A program made the translations under genes and the position numbers. Positions 8,190 to 17,443 of a DNA stretch of 64,000 bases are shown here, one piece after another; the first letter of the stretch is position 1; each line of letters opens with the position of its first letter. Source of the DNA: Dechloromonas sp. A34 (GTDB lineage: Bacteria > Pseudomonadota > Gammaproteobacteria > Burkholderiales > Rhodocyclaceae); NCBI RefSeq assembly GCF_026261605.1, contig NZ_CP102486.1, forward strand, positions 2,604,001 through 2,668,000. The letters run 5' to 3'. The notes under the pieces are model-generated. The model was not told where the DNA came from and did no database searches. It was given only the letters and a program-made list of their open reading frames with translations.

Positions 8190-9037
8190 CGGCGATGCGC
8201 ACGGCAAGAGCGGTATTTCTAGCATTCACGCTTTGCTGGTCTTTCATCGCTGGGGCACAAATCGCCGTCCCGCCGTTGAGCGGACGTATCACCGACCAGA
8301 CTGCCACGCTCACGACTGAGCAGAAAACAGCCTTGGAGCAAACTCTGCAAGCGTTTGAAACCAGAAAAGGCAGTCAGCTCGCGGTTCTCATTGTTCCCAC
8401 CACTGCGCCGGAAACGATCGAGCAATATGCGTTGCGCGTCGCGGAGCAATGGAAACTGGGGCGCAAGAAGGTGGATGACGGTGCGATCCTGGTTGTCGCC
8501 AAGACCGACCGCGCCCTGCGCATCGAAGTGGGCTACGGCCTGGAAGGCGCACTCAATGACGCCACGAGCAAGCGCATCATCAGCGAGATAATTACCCCGC
8601 GCTTCAAGCAGGACGATTTCAATGGTGGCATCGCCGCCGGGGTCGACCAAATCATCCGCGTAATCGATGGCGAGCCGTTGCCGCCAGCCAAAGGACAACC
8701 TGCCGCCGGTATCGCTGATATCCAGCAGTATGTTCCGGTCATTTTCATTCTTGCGCTGGTGGTGGGCGGGGTGCTGCGCTCCGTGCTCGGCAGATTTCCC
8801 GGGGCGCTGTTAACCGGCGGGGCGGTGGCTGTTGCCGCTTGGTTGTTTGCCGGCGCACTGTCCATTGCGTTGGGTGCCGGCATCCTCGCGCTGTTGTTCA
8901 CCCTGCTCAGTGGCGGCATGGGCGGACACGGCATCGGCGGTCATCGCGGAGGGTTTGGTGCAGGAGGTTTTGGCCGCGGTGGCTTTGGTGGCGGCGGCGG
9001 TGGTTTTGGCGGCGGCGGCGCGTCGGGACGGTGGTGA
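8186..9037 (+). CDS. TPM-domain membrane protein with Gly-rich tail
   Basis: A 283-residue protein with a signal peptide, a periplasmic TPM domain (GRITDQTATLTTEQKTALEQTL, GSQLAVLIVPTT, VGYGLEGALNDATSKRII) at residues about 30-165, two or three membrane helices (VPVIFILALVVGGVL, then ALLTGGAVAVAAWLFAGAL) and a long Gly/Phe-rich tail. The GTG start overlaps the lemA stop (GTGA), indicating translational coupling. Close homologues are usually annotated YgcG-like. It probably works with LemA and the TPM protein that follows at the cell envelope. Confidence 0.88.
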   Translation: MTAMRTARAVFLAFTLCWSFIAGAQIAVPPLSGRITDQTATLTTEQKTALEQTLQAFETRKGSQLAVLIVPTTAPETIEQYALRVAEQWKLGRKKVDDGAILVVAKTDRALRIEVGYGLEGALNDATSKRIISEIITPRFKQDDFNGGIAAGVDQIIRVIDGEPLPPAKGQPAAGIADIQQYVPVIFILALVVGGVLRSVLGRFPGALLTGGAVAVAAWLFAGALSIALGAGILALLFTLLSGGMGGHGIGGHRGGFGAGGFGRGGFGGGGGGFGGGGASGRW

Positions 9038-9039
9038 CG

Positions 9040-9537
9040 ATGAATATCAAGCGCATCGCGAAGCATCTTCTGCGGACCCGGCGGCAGGTCGACCGGGTTT
9101 TCCCCCAGCAAACGATGGTCGCCATCGAGCAGGCCATCAAGGCCAGCGAGACCGCTCACCTCGGAGAAATCCGTTTCGCTGTGGAAGACGCACTGGACGG
9201 TACGCCGCTCTTCAAGGGGCTGTCCGCGAGACAGCGTGCGATCGACATGTTTGCGCAATTGCGCATATGGGACACCGAACAAAATAACGGCGTGCTGATT
9301 TATCTGTTGCTTGCCGACCGGGATGTCGAGATTGTTGCCGATCGCGGGATTCACGCGAAAGTGGGTGCGCAGGAATGGGAAAAGATTTGCCGCACGATGG
9401 AAACCGCCTTTAAACAGGCCAACTACGAAGACGGCGTGGTCAGCGGAATTCAGGCGGTGGCGCGGCATCTGATCGAACATTTTCCCGCTGCCGGTGCCGG
9501 GCAGAATGAATTGCCGGACGAACCGGTGGTGCTATAG
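9040..9537 (+). CDS. Second TPM-domain protein
   Basis: A 165-residue protein with no signal peptide and a TPM domain: a helical TMVAIEQAIKASETAHLGEIRFAVE, ARQRAIDMFAQLRIWDTEQNNGVLIYLLLADRDVEIVADRGI and a C-terminal ARHLIEHFP. The ATG at 9040 is 2 bp after the stop of the previous TPM gene, so lemA and the two TPM genes form a tight three-gene operon. Members of this group are found beside LemA in many proteobacteria; the function is not established. Confidence 0.85.
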   Translation: MNIKRIAKHLLRTRRQVDRVFPQQTMVAIEQAIKASETAHLGEIRFAVEDALDGTPLFKGLSARQRAIDMFAQLRIWDTEQNNGVLIYLLLADRDVEIVADRGIHAKVGAQEWEKICRTMETAFKQANYEDGVVSGIQAVARHLIEHFPAAGAGQNELPDEPVVL

Positions 9538-9615
9538 CTCAACCAACATCCGCCGTACGTGGCACCTGACTCAGCCACCTCGAATGAGTCGGCAACGTCC
9601 ACACAGGAGAGCAAC

Positions 9616-10005
9616 ATGACGATGACGAATGTTTCGCAAGGAAGCGCCGATGCTTTGCCACCAGCGCTGAGAACTGCCCAGGAGGCGATCCATCTTCCCG
9701 AAGTTCAGGAGATGCTGCGCAGACTATCTGCATACCGGCTCGGCATCTTCATGCCGCACATGCACGACGAACAAACCGGGGAATTCCAGGCGCTTCCCGA
9801 TGCAGTCATGCAGGTGGAATCCGGTCTGAAAGTGTCCTTCCAGCCAACGGAAGAAATCGCCAAGCAGACCGATCGCTTTCTCCCTGTGGGCTGGTTTTGG
9901 CGTGCTGGTGCATCGACACCCATGGCCGTGTGCGAAATGGTTCGGGATGAAAGCGCGGGCGCTACGCAGCGCTACGTCAAACACAAGATGGTTGAAGGAG
10001 GCTAG
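9616..10005 (+). CDS. Conserved hypothetical protein
   Basis: A 129-residue soluble protein with no signal peptide or membrane helix. ACAGGAGA precedes the ATG at 9616; the frame is open from 9559. A His/Met/Asp cluster (FMPHMHDEQTGEF) and several Trp (GWFWRAG) are notable. I do not recognise the family. It lies between the LemA/TPM operon and the HMA metallochaperone and runs in the same direction, so a role in metal handling is only a guess. Confidence 0.6.
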   Translation: MTMTNVSQGSADALPPALRTAQEAIHLPEVQEMLRRLSAYRLGIFMPHMHDEQTGEFQALPDAVMQVESGLKVSFQPTEEIAKQTDRFLPVGWFWRAGASTPMAVCEMVRDESAGATQRYVKHKMVEGG

Positions 10006-10041
10006 TTTCGTTTTTTCAACCCTTTGGAAAGAGGCGCCACC

Positions 10042-10296
10042 ATGCAAACTGAACTTTTGAAAGTAACGGGAATGACTTGCGGCGGCTGCAGCAGCAAGGT
10101 AACTAAAGCGCTGCAAGCGGTCTCCGGCGTTGATGTCGTAGCCGTGTCGCTCGCGAACGGCGAAGCCACGGTGCAATACGACGAGCGGCTGACCTCGCCC
10201 GACCAACTGAAATCGGCCGTGAAGGGCGCGGGCTATGGCGTGGATACCACCGACGCTGCTCAGAAACCGCAAAGCAAAAGCGGCTGCTGCGGCTGA
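10042..10296 (+). CDS. HMA-domain copper chaperone (CopZ-like)
   Basis: An 84-residue cytosolic protein with one ferredoxin-like HMA domain. The metal site is MTCGGCSSKV (CxxC), followed by ALQAVSGVDVVAVSLANGEATVQYDE; the chain ends GCCG, adding a second possible thiol pair. It probably carries Cu(I) or another soft metal to the P-type ATPase encoded downstream. GAAAGAGG lies upstream of the ATG. Confidence 0.9.
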   Translation: MQTELLKVTGMTCGGCSSKVTKALQAVSGVDVVAVSLANGEATVQYDERLTSPDQLKSAVKGAGYGVDTTDAAQKPQSKSGCCG

Positions 10297-10419
10297 TTCG
10301 GCCGGATCTGAAAATCGTGTTCGCACACGATGTCGCAGACCTCGATAACGAGTCGCCGGCAAAGTGATCCGAGATGATGTATCAATACCTGTTGAACCGA
10401 GATCCATCAAGGAGCTGTC

Positions 10420-10860
10420 ATGAAAACGAGTGTTATGGAAGTACACGACCTGCTCTCGGTATTGACCGTTGAGCAAGTGGAACAGCGATTTTGCGAGGTG
10501 CCGGGTGTCGCCAGCGCGACAGTGAATTACGCTGCGGGAAACGTCACCGTCCGCTACGACGAAACCCTTCTCGAAGCAGCTGATATCAAGGTGATCGTGC
10601 ACCAACGCGGGCAGCAGTCCGCAGGAGACTCACCCGACAACGAGGTAAGCGGAAGCAAGCCTGACCATAAGCCTGCGGTAAAACAAACGCCGGCAGCAGC
10701 GCCAGCCTCCGCTTCACCGTTACAACCGGCTGTAGCCAAGACTGGCCCGACGGCGCCTGGCGCCATGCCCATGCCGGCCGCTTCGCCAGTTGAAGATCAC
10801 GAAGGCAAGCCGGCGCCGGAGGCGCCGCCTTCTTCCGCAGCCGCTGCGCCCAATGCTTGA
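10420..10860 (+). CDS. HMA-fold protein lacking CxxC, with Pro/Ala-rich tail
   Basis: A 146-residue protein. Residues 1-65 resemble an HMA domain ([38 protein letters not shown]) but the CxxC loop is absent. Residues about 70-146 are a Pro/Ala-rich linker ending NA. The N-terminal part is nearly a duplicate of the start of the P-type ATPase at 10956, so the two arose by tandem duplication. AAGGAGCTGTC precedes the ATG. It may be a regulatory or decoy partner of the ATPase; the function is not known. Confidence 0.75.
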   Translation: MKTSVMEVHDLLSVLTVEQVEQRFCEVPGVASATVNYAAGNVTVRYDETLLEAADIKVIVHQRGQQSAGDSPDNEVSGSKPDHKPAVKQTPAAAPASASPLQPAVAKTGPTAPGAMPMPAASPVEDHEGKPAPEAPPSSAAAAPNA

Positions 10861-10955
10861 ACGATCAGACTGGCCGACCGCAGCAGCGAAAGTTCCCATG
10901 ACATTTCCAATCGGCTATTACAGCCTCCAGATACGCTTGTTCAAAGGGGGGTACG

Positions 10956-13677
10956 ATGAAAACGAGCGTTATTGACATGCGCAACATGCTGTCGGTATTG
11001 ACCGTGGATGAAGTGGAAAAACGAATTCACGGGGTGCCGGGTGTCGAAAGCGCGACGGTGAATTATGCTGCGAGAAACGCCACGGTACGCTACGACGAAA
11101 CCCTGCTCGAAGTCGCAGATATCAAAGTACTCGTGCGCCAACGCGGAAAGTCGCCCGCAGACGATGGACAAGAGGAGAAAGCGGTGCCGGACGGGCTGCC
11201 GTCCACGCTGGTTGCAACTGCACTGGAATCACCTCAGGACGCGCCTGTCCCGGTGCCCGCGCCAACCGCTGCAGCAGGCGGCGGGAAAAGCGAGCAAGCG
11301 CTGCCGAACGCGCCGCAATCAACACCCGTTGCCGCTGCGCCGAAACCTCCCGCGGATGTTTCAGCCGCCACTCCGGGGTCCGCACCGGCCGCCCCTCCAG
11401 CCAACGAGCACAATGACCTTGAGGAGCCAGGAGCGCTTGACGGGATAAGCGCTTGGCTAAAGGATACCTTTGCCGGCGAAGACAAAGGCCGGGGGGAGCC
11501 CGACGCGCAGACATCAACGCCCACAGTCGATGCGCCGAAAACAGCGCCAGGCGCGGCCGCTGCAACAGAACACGGGTCGGCCGCTTCGGCAGGCGGCCAC
11601 ACCGGTCATGAGGGTCACAAAGGTCACGCGGCGGCGGGTGCGCCGCCCGCCATGTCGGCGGATATGGCGCACGAGATGGGCCATGATGGCAAGGATCTGC
11701 CGGCCATGGTGCGCGACATGCGCAACCGTTTCTGGATCTGCCTGGTCTTTGCCGTGCCGATTTTCTTCTACGCACCGATGGGACTTTTTACGCCGCCCGC
11801 GCCGCCATTCGGTATCGACCTCGACCTGTGGTTGTTTGGCTTGGCTTCGCTCGCCATCGTCTACCCGAGTTGGCCGTTTTTCGTCTCGGCCTGGCGCGCG
11901 CTGAGGAAGGGCACCCTCGGCATGGCGGCGTTGATCGTGTTGAGCGTCGGTACCGGGTATTTATTCAGCGTTGGCAGTACTTTTTTCTTTGACGGAGGCG
12001 GACAGTTTTTCGAAGCCGTCGCCGTTCTTCTGGTTTTCATCCTGCTCGGCCACTGGCTGGAAATGCGTGCCCGCGCGGGTGCGTCGTCCGCCATCACGGC
12101 GCTGATGGATCTCACGCCGGCCAAGGCCTCTGTTATCCGCAACGGCGCCGAGCTTGAAGTTCCGACGGCGGAAGTATTGGCGGGCGAAATTGTCGTGATC
12201 CGACCGGGCAACAAGATTCCGGTCGATGGCACGGTGGAGACCGGCGAATCACTGGTCGACGAGTCCATGCTCACCGGCGAGTCGATGCCGGTCCAGAAGG
12301 GGCCGGGCGCCACGGTGATCGGTGCGACGATCAACAAGAGCGGCAGCTTTACCTACAAGGCGACCAAGGTCGGGGCCGACTCGGCGCTGGCGCAGATCGT
12401 GAAATTGGCACAGGAGGCGCAGAACTCGAAGGCGCCGGCGCAACTGCTGGCGGACAAGGCCGCGCAATGGCTGGTGATCGCCGCGATCGTCATCGGTCTG
12501 GCGACCTTTGCGGTGTGGTTCTGGTGGATCGGTGAGCCGCTGCTGTTCGCGGTGACGCTGACCATCACAGTCTTCGTGATCGCCTGCCCGGATGCGTTGG
12601 GGCTGGCGACGCCGATGGCGGTCATGGTGAGTACCGGCTTGGGTGCCAAGAACGGCATTCTGTTCAAGAACGCCTCGGCGCTTGAAGACGCGACCAGGCT
12701 CAACGTCATCGTCTTCGACAAGACCGGCACGCTCACCGTCGGTCAGCCGGAAGTCGTGGAGATCGTGACGGCGGATGGAGTCACCGAGGACGTGGTGCTG
12801 AGCGCCGCCGCAGGCGATCGTGCGCCGGGCGGCGAATCTGACGGTCGTCGCGCCAACCGGATTCGAAAGCCTGGACGGCATGGGTGCTCGCGCCGAGACC
12901 GCTGGCGGAACGGTGTTCCTCGGCAACCGGCTGCTGATGGATACGCAAAAGCTCGCGCTCGGTCAACTGGAGGCCGAAGCCACTCGCTTGCAGGGGGATG
13001 GCCGCACCGTCGTCCATGTCGCTCAGGCCGCTCGCGTGATTGGCCTGATCGCCATCGCCGATGCGATCAGGCCTACGGCCAAGGCCGCGGTAGCCAAGCT
13101 GCGCGACCAAAAAATCGAAGTGGTGATGCTGACCGGCGACAACGTGGCGACGGCCAGACGCATCGCCGCCGATCTGGGCATCGACAGCGTGCTGGCCGAT
13201 GTGCTGCCGGGCCAGAAGGCCGACAAGGTGAAGGCGCTGCAGGCCGCGGGAAAAAAGGTCGGGATGGTGGGCGATGGCGTCAACGATGCGCCTGCGCTGA
13301 CCCAGGCTAACGTGGGTTTTGCCATTGGCGCCGGCACTGATGTCGCGATGGAAAGCGCCGATGTCGTGCTGATGAAGAGCGATCCGTATGACATCGTTGC
13401 GGCGATCGCGCTGTCGCGCGCAACGGTGCGCAAGATGCACCAGAATCTCTGGTGGGCGGTGGGCTACAACGTAATCGCGTTCCCGCTTGCAGCAGGCGTC
13501 TTGTATCCATTCGTATTGAGTCCGGAGGTCGCAGCGCTGTCAATGTCCGGCAGCACCCTCATCGTGGCGATCAATGCGCTGTTGCTGAAGCGCACCAAAC
13601 TCGAAGGCATCAAACATGCGCGATTGCAAAGTGCACCGCTAGCCGACGCGCCGGTTTCCTCGGGAGGTGCAGCATGA
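10956..13677 (+). pseudogene. Metal P1B-type ATPase, frameshifted by an internal deletion
   Basis: A metal-exporting P-type ATPase read in two frames (10956 to about 12810, then from about 12812 to 13677). In order: a CxxC-less HMA-like domain (residues 1-65), a long Pro/Ala linker, a His-rich patch ([16 protein letters not shown]), membrane helices, the TGES loop, [10 protein letters not shown] in place of the usual CPC, DKTGTLT, then [14 protein letters not shown] and the final helices (WWAVGYNVIAFPLAAGVLYP). At the junction LSAAA is followed directly by [10 protein letters not shown] in another frame, so about 30-35 bases holding the SEHPL nucleotide-binding motif are missing. As sequenced it cannot make a full pump. 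It follows a CopZ-like chaperone gene. Confidence 0.85.
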
Positions 13678-13880
13678 GCGATTCACTGTACAGCGCGGGC
13701 GTGACGTCACGGCCCGTCCCACAGGTGAACTGCCGAGCGGCGAATGCTGTTGCGCTGCTGAGTGCAGTCGTGTACCTCCGCTTCGTATTGCGCCGGACCA
13801 GACGCAGCAGGCCGCGTCACATGTTCGGAGCCGTCGTGCCGGTTCGCTCATCCGGGAGCAGTTTTTCTGATCATCATTGA
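13674..13880 (+). CDS. Small hypothetical protein
   Basis: A 68-codon frame whose ATG overlaps the stop of the ATPase (ATGA). The product has one hydrophobic stretch (NAVALLSAVVYLRFVL) and a basic C-terminal half. No family is recognised. Support is the overlapping start only, so it may not be expressed. Confidence 0.3.
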   Translation: MSDSLYSAGVTSRPVPQVNCRAANAVALLSAVVYLRFVLRRTRRSRPRHMFGAVVPVRSSGSSFSDHH

Positions 13881-13895
13881 TAGGAGATTTTAAAA

Positions 13896-14015
13896 ATGAA
13901 TACACGAGAGATGACAAAGGCCTGCAAGGTCGGCCGGGGCGTCGCGTCGTTGTTGGCGTCCGTTCTGCTTGCCGCCGGGCCGGCTTTTGCTGCTCCAGGG
14001 AAGGTCGTATGTTGA
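13896..14015 (+). pseudogene. Truncated exported protein (signal peptide only)
   Basis: A 39-codon frame with a good ribosome site (TAGGAGAT) and a complete signal peptide (GVASLLASVLLAAGPAFAA) but only APGKVVC after the cleavage site. It looks like the start of an exported protein cut short, with the MFS gene beginning 40 bp later. Too short for a known family. Confidence 0.5.
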
Positions 14016-14054
14016 TGCCTCGGCTGTTCCGCAGACCCCTGTGGATGGTCTAAC

Positions 14055-15317
14055 TTGAGTGACCTCGCGCAGACTGCAGGAGACGTGCCCCGTGCCACCA
14101 TGGCTGCACTCGTGTTTGCCGTGTTCACGGTGTCGGTCGGTTTTGGCGTGGTGCTTCCGCTTCTGCCCTACCTGATCGAGCGGCTCCTGGGAGCAGGAGT
14201 GGACGTTGCGCAAATTTCCCGACATACCGGGCTATTGACCGCCGTCTACACCTTCTCGCTATTTCTTTTTGCTCCGATGTGGGGGCGACTGGCCGATCGA
14301 CACGGTCCGCGTGGCGTGCTGCTGGTTGGGCTACTCGGTTTCAGCGTAACCACGCTAGTCTTCTCGTTCGTCGAGAGCCTCGTCGCGATCTACGCCGAGC
14401 GCTTTTTGAGCGGCATGTTCGCCGCGGCGGTGACGCCGGTGGCGGCGGCGGTGATCGGCAAGTTTGCGACGACCGAACAGGGGCGCGCCCGCCGGCTGGC
14501 GTTCGTCAGCATGGCGGGCATTACCGGCTTCCTGCTTGGACCGATGCTGGGTGTGTTCGTGACGCGCTTTGCAGCGGATTTCTTCGCCCTCGCCATGCCG
14601 GCCGGATCGCTCGCGATTCCGCTCGCGGCGACGACATTGCTCGCCATTCTAGTGGCCGGCGCTGTCGCGCTTGCCGTACCGAGCAGCGCGGGCCACGAGC
14701 GGCCAGCGCAGACGGCGGGCGCCTCGCTTGATAAGAAGACATGGCTTATGCCGAGGTTGCTCATTCTCACCTTCATCGTTTCGGCCGGCGTCGGGGTCTT
14801 TGAGGTCGGGCTTGCACTGCGTGGCCAGCAGGAACTCGGCTTGACTTCGTACCAGATCGCGCTGATGTTCACCGAATGCAGCCTGGTCATGTTTGTCATG
14901 CAGGCCATCGTGTTCTCGCCCTGGTTCAAGCCGGACACGACCCGCTGGCTCATCGCGCCCGCGCTGTCCATGTTTGCAGCCGGTCTGTTTCTCGTGCCGT
15001 GGGCGTCTGATTTTACGTTGATGTTGCTCGTGATAGGTACGGTCGCGGCCAGCGCGGGCATCCTCTCGCCGATCCTGACCTACTGGATATCGGCCAGAGC
15101 CGGGAGCGCGCAGGGTTGGGAACTCGGCAAGCAGACGGCAGCCGCCAGCCTCGGCGTTTCCCTGGGTTCGGCGGCAGGCGGGCTCCTCTACAATGTTGCC
15201 GTTTTGCCGGGTGCCTCCTTCGTTCTGACTGGGGGACTCGCCGTCCTGGGTTTTTTGCTAAGCCTCGGGTTGCCGCATTTGCTCGCACTCCCGATTCGTG
15301 GCCACGTCCGTGCTTAG
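14055..15317 (+). CDS. MFS efflux transporter
   Basis: A 420-residue, 12-helix major facilitator protein. The motif between helices 2 and 3 is clear (APMWGRLADRHGPRGVLLVG), and helix 1 reads FAVFTVSVGFGVVLPLLPYLIERLL. The resemblance is to drug-efflux type MFS proteins. The start is TTG at 14055, with an in-frame ATG at 14100 possible. The substrate is unknown; its place between a metal ATPase and a YHS protein suggests a link to metal stress. Confidence 0.85.
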   Translation: MSDLAQTAGDVPRATMAALVFAVFTVSVGFGVVLPLLPYLIERLLGAGVDVAQISRHTGLLTAVYTFSLFLFAPMWGRLADRHGPRGVLLVGLLGFSVTTLVFSFVESLVAIYAERFLSGMFAAAVTPVAAAVIGKFATTEQGRARRLAFVSMAGITGFLLGPMLGVFVTRFAADFFALAMPAGSLAIPLAATTLLAILVAGAVALAVPSSAGHERPAQTAGASLDKKTWLMPRLLILTFIVSAGVGVFEVGLALRGQQELGLTSYQIALMFTECSLVMFVMQAIVFSPWFKPDTTRWLIAPALSMFAAGLFLVPWASDFTLMLLVIGTVAASAGILSPILTYWISARAGSAQGWELGKQTAAASLGVSLGSAAGGLLYNVAVLPGASFVLTGGLAVLGFLLSLGLPHLLALPIRGHVRA

Positions 15318-15357
15318 CGTGCAGCAGGTGAAATCATAAGGAAATCGAGGTAAGGCG

Positions 15358-15600
15358 ATGGCAACTGATCCGGTATGTGGCATGCAGGTCGACGAGCAAA
15401 GCACGGCAGGAGGCAGCATGTTCGGAGGGCGCAATTATTACTTCTGCTACATCGCTTGCAAGAAGAAATTCGACGAAACTCCCTCTTTGTATGATGCCCG
15501 GCAAATGACGGCCCATCCTGATTCCGTGTTTGCCCTGCGCGTGAACATGATGTGCAAAACGAGTACCCGGCCCGGCCTTAGAAAGCTGACAACAATGTAA
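15358..15600 (+). CDS. YHS-domain protein
   Basis: An 80-residue protein whose first 45 residues form a YHS domain (DPVCGMQVDEQS, then GRNYYFCYIACKKKFDETPSLY) with the Cys pattern thought to bind copper or other soft metals. The C-terminal 30 residues (VFALRVNMMCKTSTRPG) do not look like the domain and may come from a local frameshift or fusion. A stand-alone metal-binding role is inferred from the similar domain in the CopA-type ATPase at 18061. Confidence 0.75.
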   Translation: MATDPVCGMQVDEQSTAGGSMFGGRNYYFCYIACKKKFDETPSLYDARQMTAHPDSVFALRVNMMCKTSTRPGLRKLTTM

Positions 15601-15740
15601 TCTAGCCGTCATTCTGGCGACAGGTGCGACGACGCAGACTGGGATTGTCGGGCCTTCCCACAGGACCGGAGCGGCAAAGGGCACGCCATCCGCTGCCGAT
15701 GACGCTCGATTCTTACGGTCCATCACTTCGAGGAGTCGCC

Positions 15741-15998
15741 ATGGAACACGAGCATGATGTTCACAGCGACGCCAGAAGTCGCTCAAAGGCCAACATTGCC
15801 TTGATCGTCTTCCTGGTTATCGCCGCGTTTTTTCTGATTACCGAGCATCAAGCGCACCTCGCCGGGTGGTTCCCCTATTGGCCCTATTTGCTGCTGCTGG
15901 CCTGCCCCTTGATGCACCGCTTCATGCATGGCGGCCATGGTCATCGGTCGCATGGCTCGCGCGACGCAGCGAACGAAACCGCCAGGGAGCAAAAATAA
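15741..15998 (+). CDS. DUF2933 small membrane protein
   Basis: An 85-residue protein with two closely spaced membrane segments (ANIALIVFLVIAAFFLITEH, WPYLLLLACPLMH) and a His/Gly tail (RFMHGGHGHRSHGS). This is the DUF2933 pattern, repeated by the gene at 17444. GAGGAG precedes the ATG. The stop overlaps the start of the next gene. The His tail suggests metal binding at the membrane surface. Confidence 0.85.
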   Translation: MEHEHDVHSDARSRSKANIALIVFLVIAAFFLITEHQAHLAGWFPYWPYLLLLACPLMHRFMHGGHGHRSHGSRDAANETAREQK

Positions 15999-16648
15999 TG
16001 GATGGCAACGCCGCTCCGGCCTACGGGCTATGGTCGCAGGTGATCATCAACTCGCTGGTGTTCATCATCTTTGCCTTCAGCTTCGCCAAGCCGCAATCGC
16101 CGCGCGACTGGCGTTCGTTCGGCGCGTTCTCGGCGTTTCTGGTCGCTTTGTTTGCCGAGATGTACGGCTTTCCGCTGACCATTTACCTGCTCTCGGGCTG
16201 GCTGTCGACGCGCTTCCCCGGCATCGACTGGCTGTCGCACGACTCTGGGCATCTGCTTGAAACGATCCTCGGCTGGAAATCGAATCCTCATTTCGGCCCG
16301 TTTCATCTGATCAGCAACCTCCTGATTGCTGCCGGTTTCTGGCTGCTTGCTTCGGCATGGAAGGTCTTGTATGCGGCACAGCGCAATCACCGCTTGGCGA
16401 CCAGCGGAGCGTACGCACGCCTGCGCCATCCCCAGTATGCGGGCTTCATTCTGATCATGAGCGGTTTCCTGTTTCAGTGGCCGACCCTGGTGACGCTCGC
16501 GATGTTCCCGGTTCTGGTATTTATGTACGTGCGTCTGGCGCGGCGTGAGGAGCGGGATGCCCGCACGGAATTTGGTGAGGCCTACGCCCGTTACGAAAGA
16601 AATACGCCGGCATTCTTTCCCCGGTTCGGTAAGAAAGCGCAGGCATAA
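15998..16648 (+). CDS. Isoprenylcysteine carboxyl methyltransferase-like membrane protein
   Basis: A 216-residue integral membrane protein. The C-terminal half carries the ICMT/NnrU-like signature GAYARLRHPQYAGFILIMSGFLFQWPT and ARREERDARTEFGEAYARYERNTPAFFP, a SAM-binding methyltransferase fold within the membrane. The N-terminal half has three or four further helices. The ATG overlaps the DUF2933 stop, so the two are translationally coupled. Such proteins recur beside DUF2933 in copper islands; the substrate is unknown. Confidence 0.85.
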   Translation: MDGNAAPAYGLWSQVIINSLVFIIFAFSFAKPQSPRDWRSFGAFSAFLVALFAEMYGFPLTIYLLSGWLSTRFPGIDWLSHDSGHLLETILGWKSNPHFGPFHLISNLLIAAGFWLLASAWKVLYAAQRNHRLATSGAYARLRHPQYAGFILIMSGFLFQWPTLVTLAMFPVLVFMYVRLARREERDARTEFGEAYARYERNTPAFFPRFGKKAQA

Positions 16649-16651
16649 GCG

Positions 16652-17118
16652 GTGGCACGCCGTATTTTTGCGCTCGTCGGTCTCTGGTCAGTGCTTGCCT
16701 TTGCGCTAAATCTGCTCTGGGAGATCGCGCAGATCAGGCTGTATACGATCTGGCTTGCGGCAGATCAATGAGCATCGCATGGGCGCTGCTGCATTGCACG
16801 CTGGGCGACGTCGTGATTGCCCTCGCGCTGTTCGCACTGGCCGGCGTGTTGCTCCGGTGCGCGGACTGGCCGGTGTTGCGCCCATGGACTGGCGGGGCAA
16901 TTGTCATGATTGGCGCGATCACTTATACCGTGTGGAGCGAGTGGTTCAACGTCTATCGCGCCGGTAGTTGCGGCTATACCGCGAGCATGCCGATGATTTT
17001 TGGTATCGGTCTTGCCCCCCTCTTGCAGTGGTTGATCTTGCCGCCAGTGATGGTCGGCGCGTATCGAAGGCTAAGATCGGCGTTGTTTTCCGCCAAGGCC
17101 GAGTCAACTCATGACTGA
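16652..17118 (+). CDS. Small polytopic membrane protein, split by a one-base frameshift
   Basis: Two frames join into one four-helix protein of about 155 residues. The first (GTG 16652 to TGA 16771) encodes ARRIFALVGLWSVLAFALNLLWEIAQ, and the second (from 16768) continues SIAWALLHCTLGDVVIALALFALAGVLL and ends PLLQWLILPPVMVGAYRRL. The shift equals one lost base near 16768. The two frames overlap as ATGA, so two coupled genes remain possible, but the truncated copy at 2161 and the flow of helices favour one gene. The function is unknown. Confidence 0.65.
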
Positions 17119-17204
17119 CCCTCGCCGCGGTGATTCCCGCCATCTACGCCCTGGTTAAGCAATGTCGCCTAAATCGGGGCTTGAGCAATAAATCAGTTTT
17201 CTAA
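17115..17204 (+). pseudogene. Remnant of a second CusA-type gene (C-terminus)
   Basis: The 29 codons here read TLAAVIPAIYALVKQCRLNRG before a stop and match the C-terminus of the CusA-type pump at 1-833 (TLAVIPAIYALVKQWRLRRG). Nothing else of the pump is present. The fragment overlaps the end of the preceding membrane-protein gene, marking a deletion junction. Confidence 0.75.
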
Positions 17205-17219
17205 CGAAAGGAGAATGTG

Positions 17220-17333
17220 ATGTCTAAAAAGCTTTTGGTGGTTGCCGTGACAGTGCTCCTCCTGGGAGGCTGTGCCAGCAGTGGATACGGAAATGGTTCC
17301 GGAAACGACCCGCACGCCGGCCACTCTCACTAA
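17220..17333 (+). CDS. Very small lipoprotein
   Basis: A 37-codon gene: a signal segment (KLLVVAVTVLLLGGC) with a lipobox, then ASSGYGNGSGNDPHAGHSH and the stop. GAAAGGAGA precedes the ATG. The His-rich end (HAGHSH) suggests weak metal binding at the outer membrane. It lies directly after the CusA remnant. Confidence 0.6.
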   Translation: MSKKLLVVAVTVLLLGGCASSGYGNGSGNDPHAGHSH

Positions 17334-17443
17334 CCTCCTTGATCGGCACGGAAGGCTGTGAGCCAAGGGCAAGCCAACATCAAGCTTCTCCTGCGGCACC
17401 ACACGGTATTCAGGCGTTAATCAAAAGAGCGAGGAGCCAAACC

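Noticed and set aside
16768..17118. A separate gene starting at the ATG at 16768
   Set aside because: The preceding frame holds the matching first helix and the copy at 2161 supports a single gene, though two coupled genes cannot be fully excluded.
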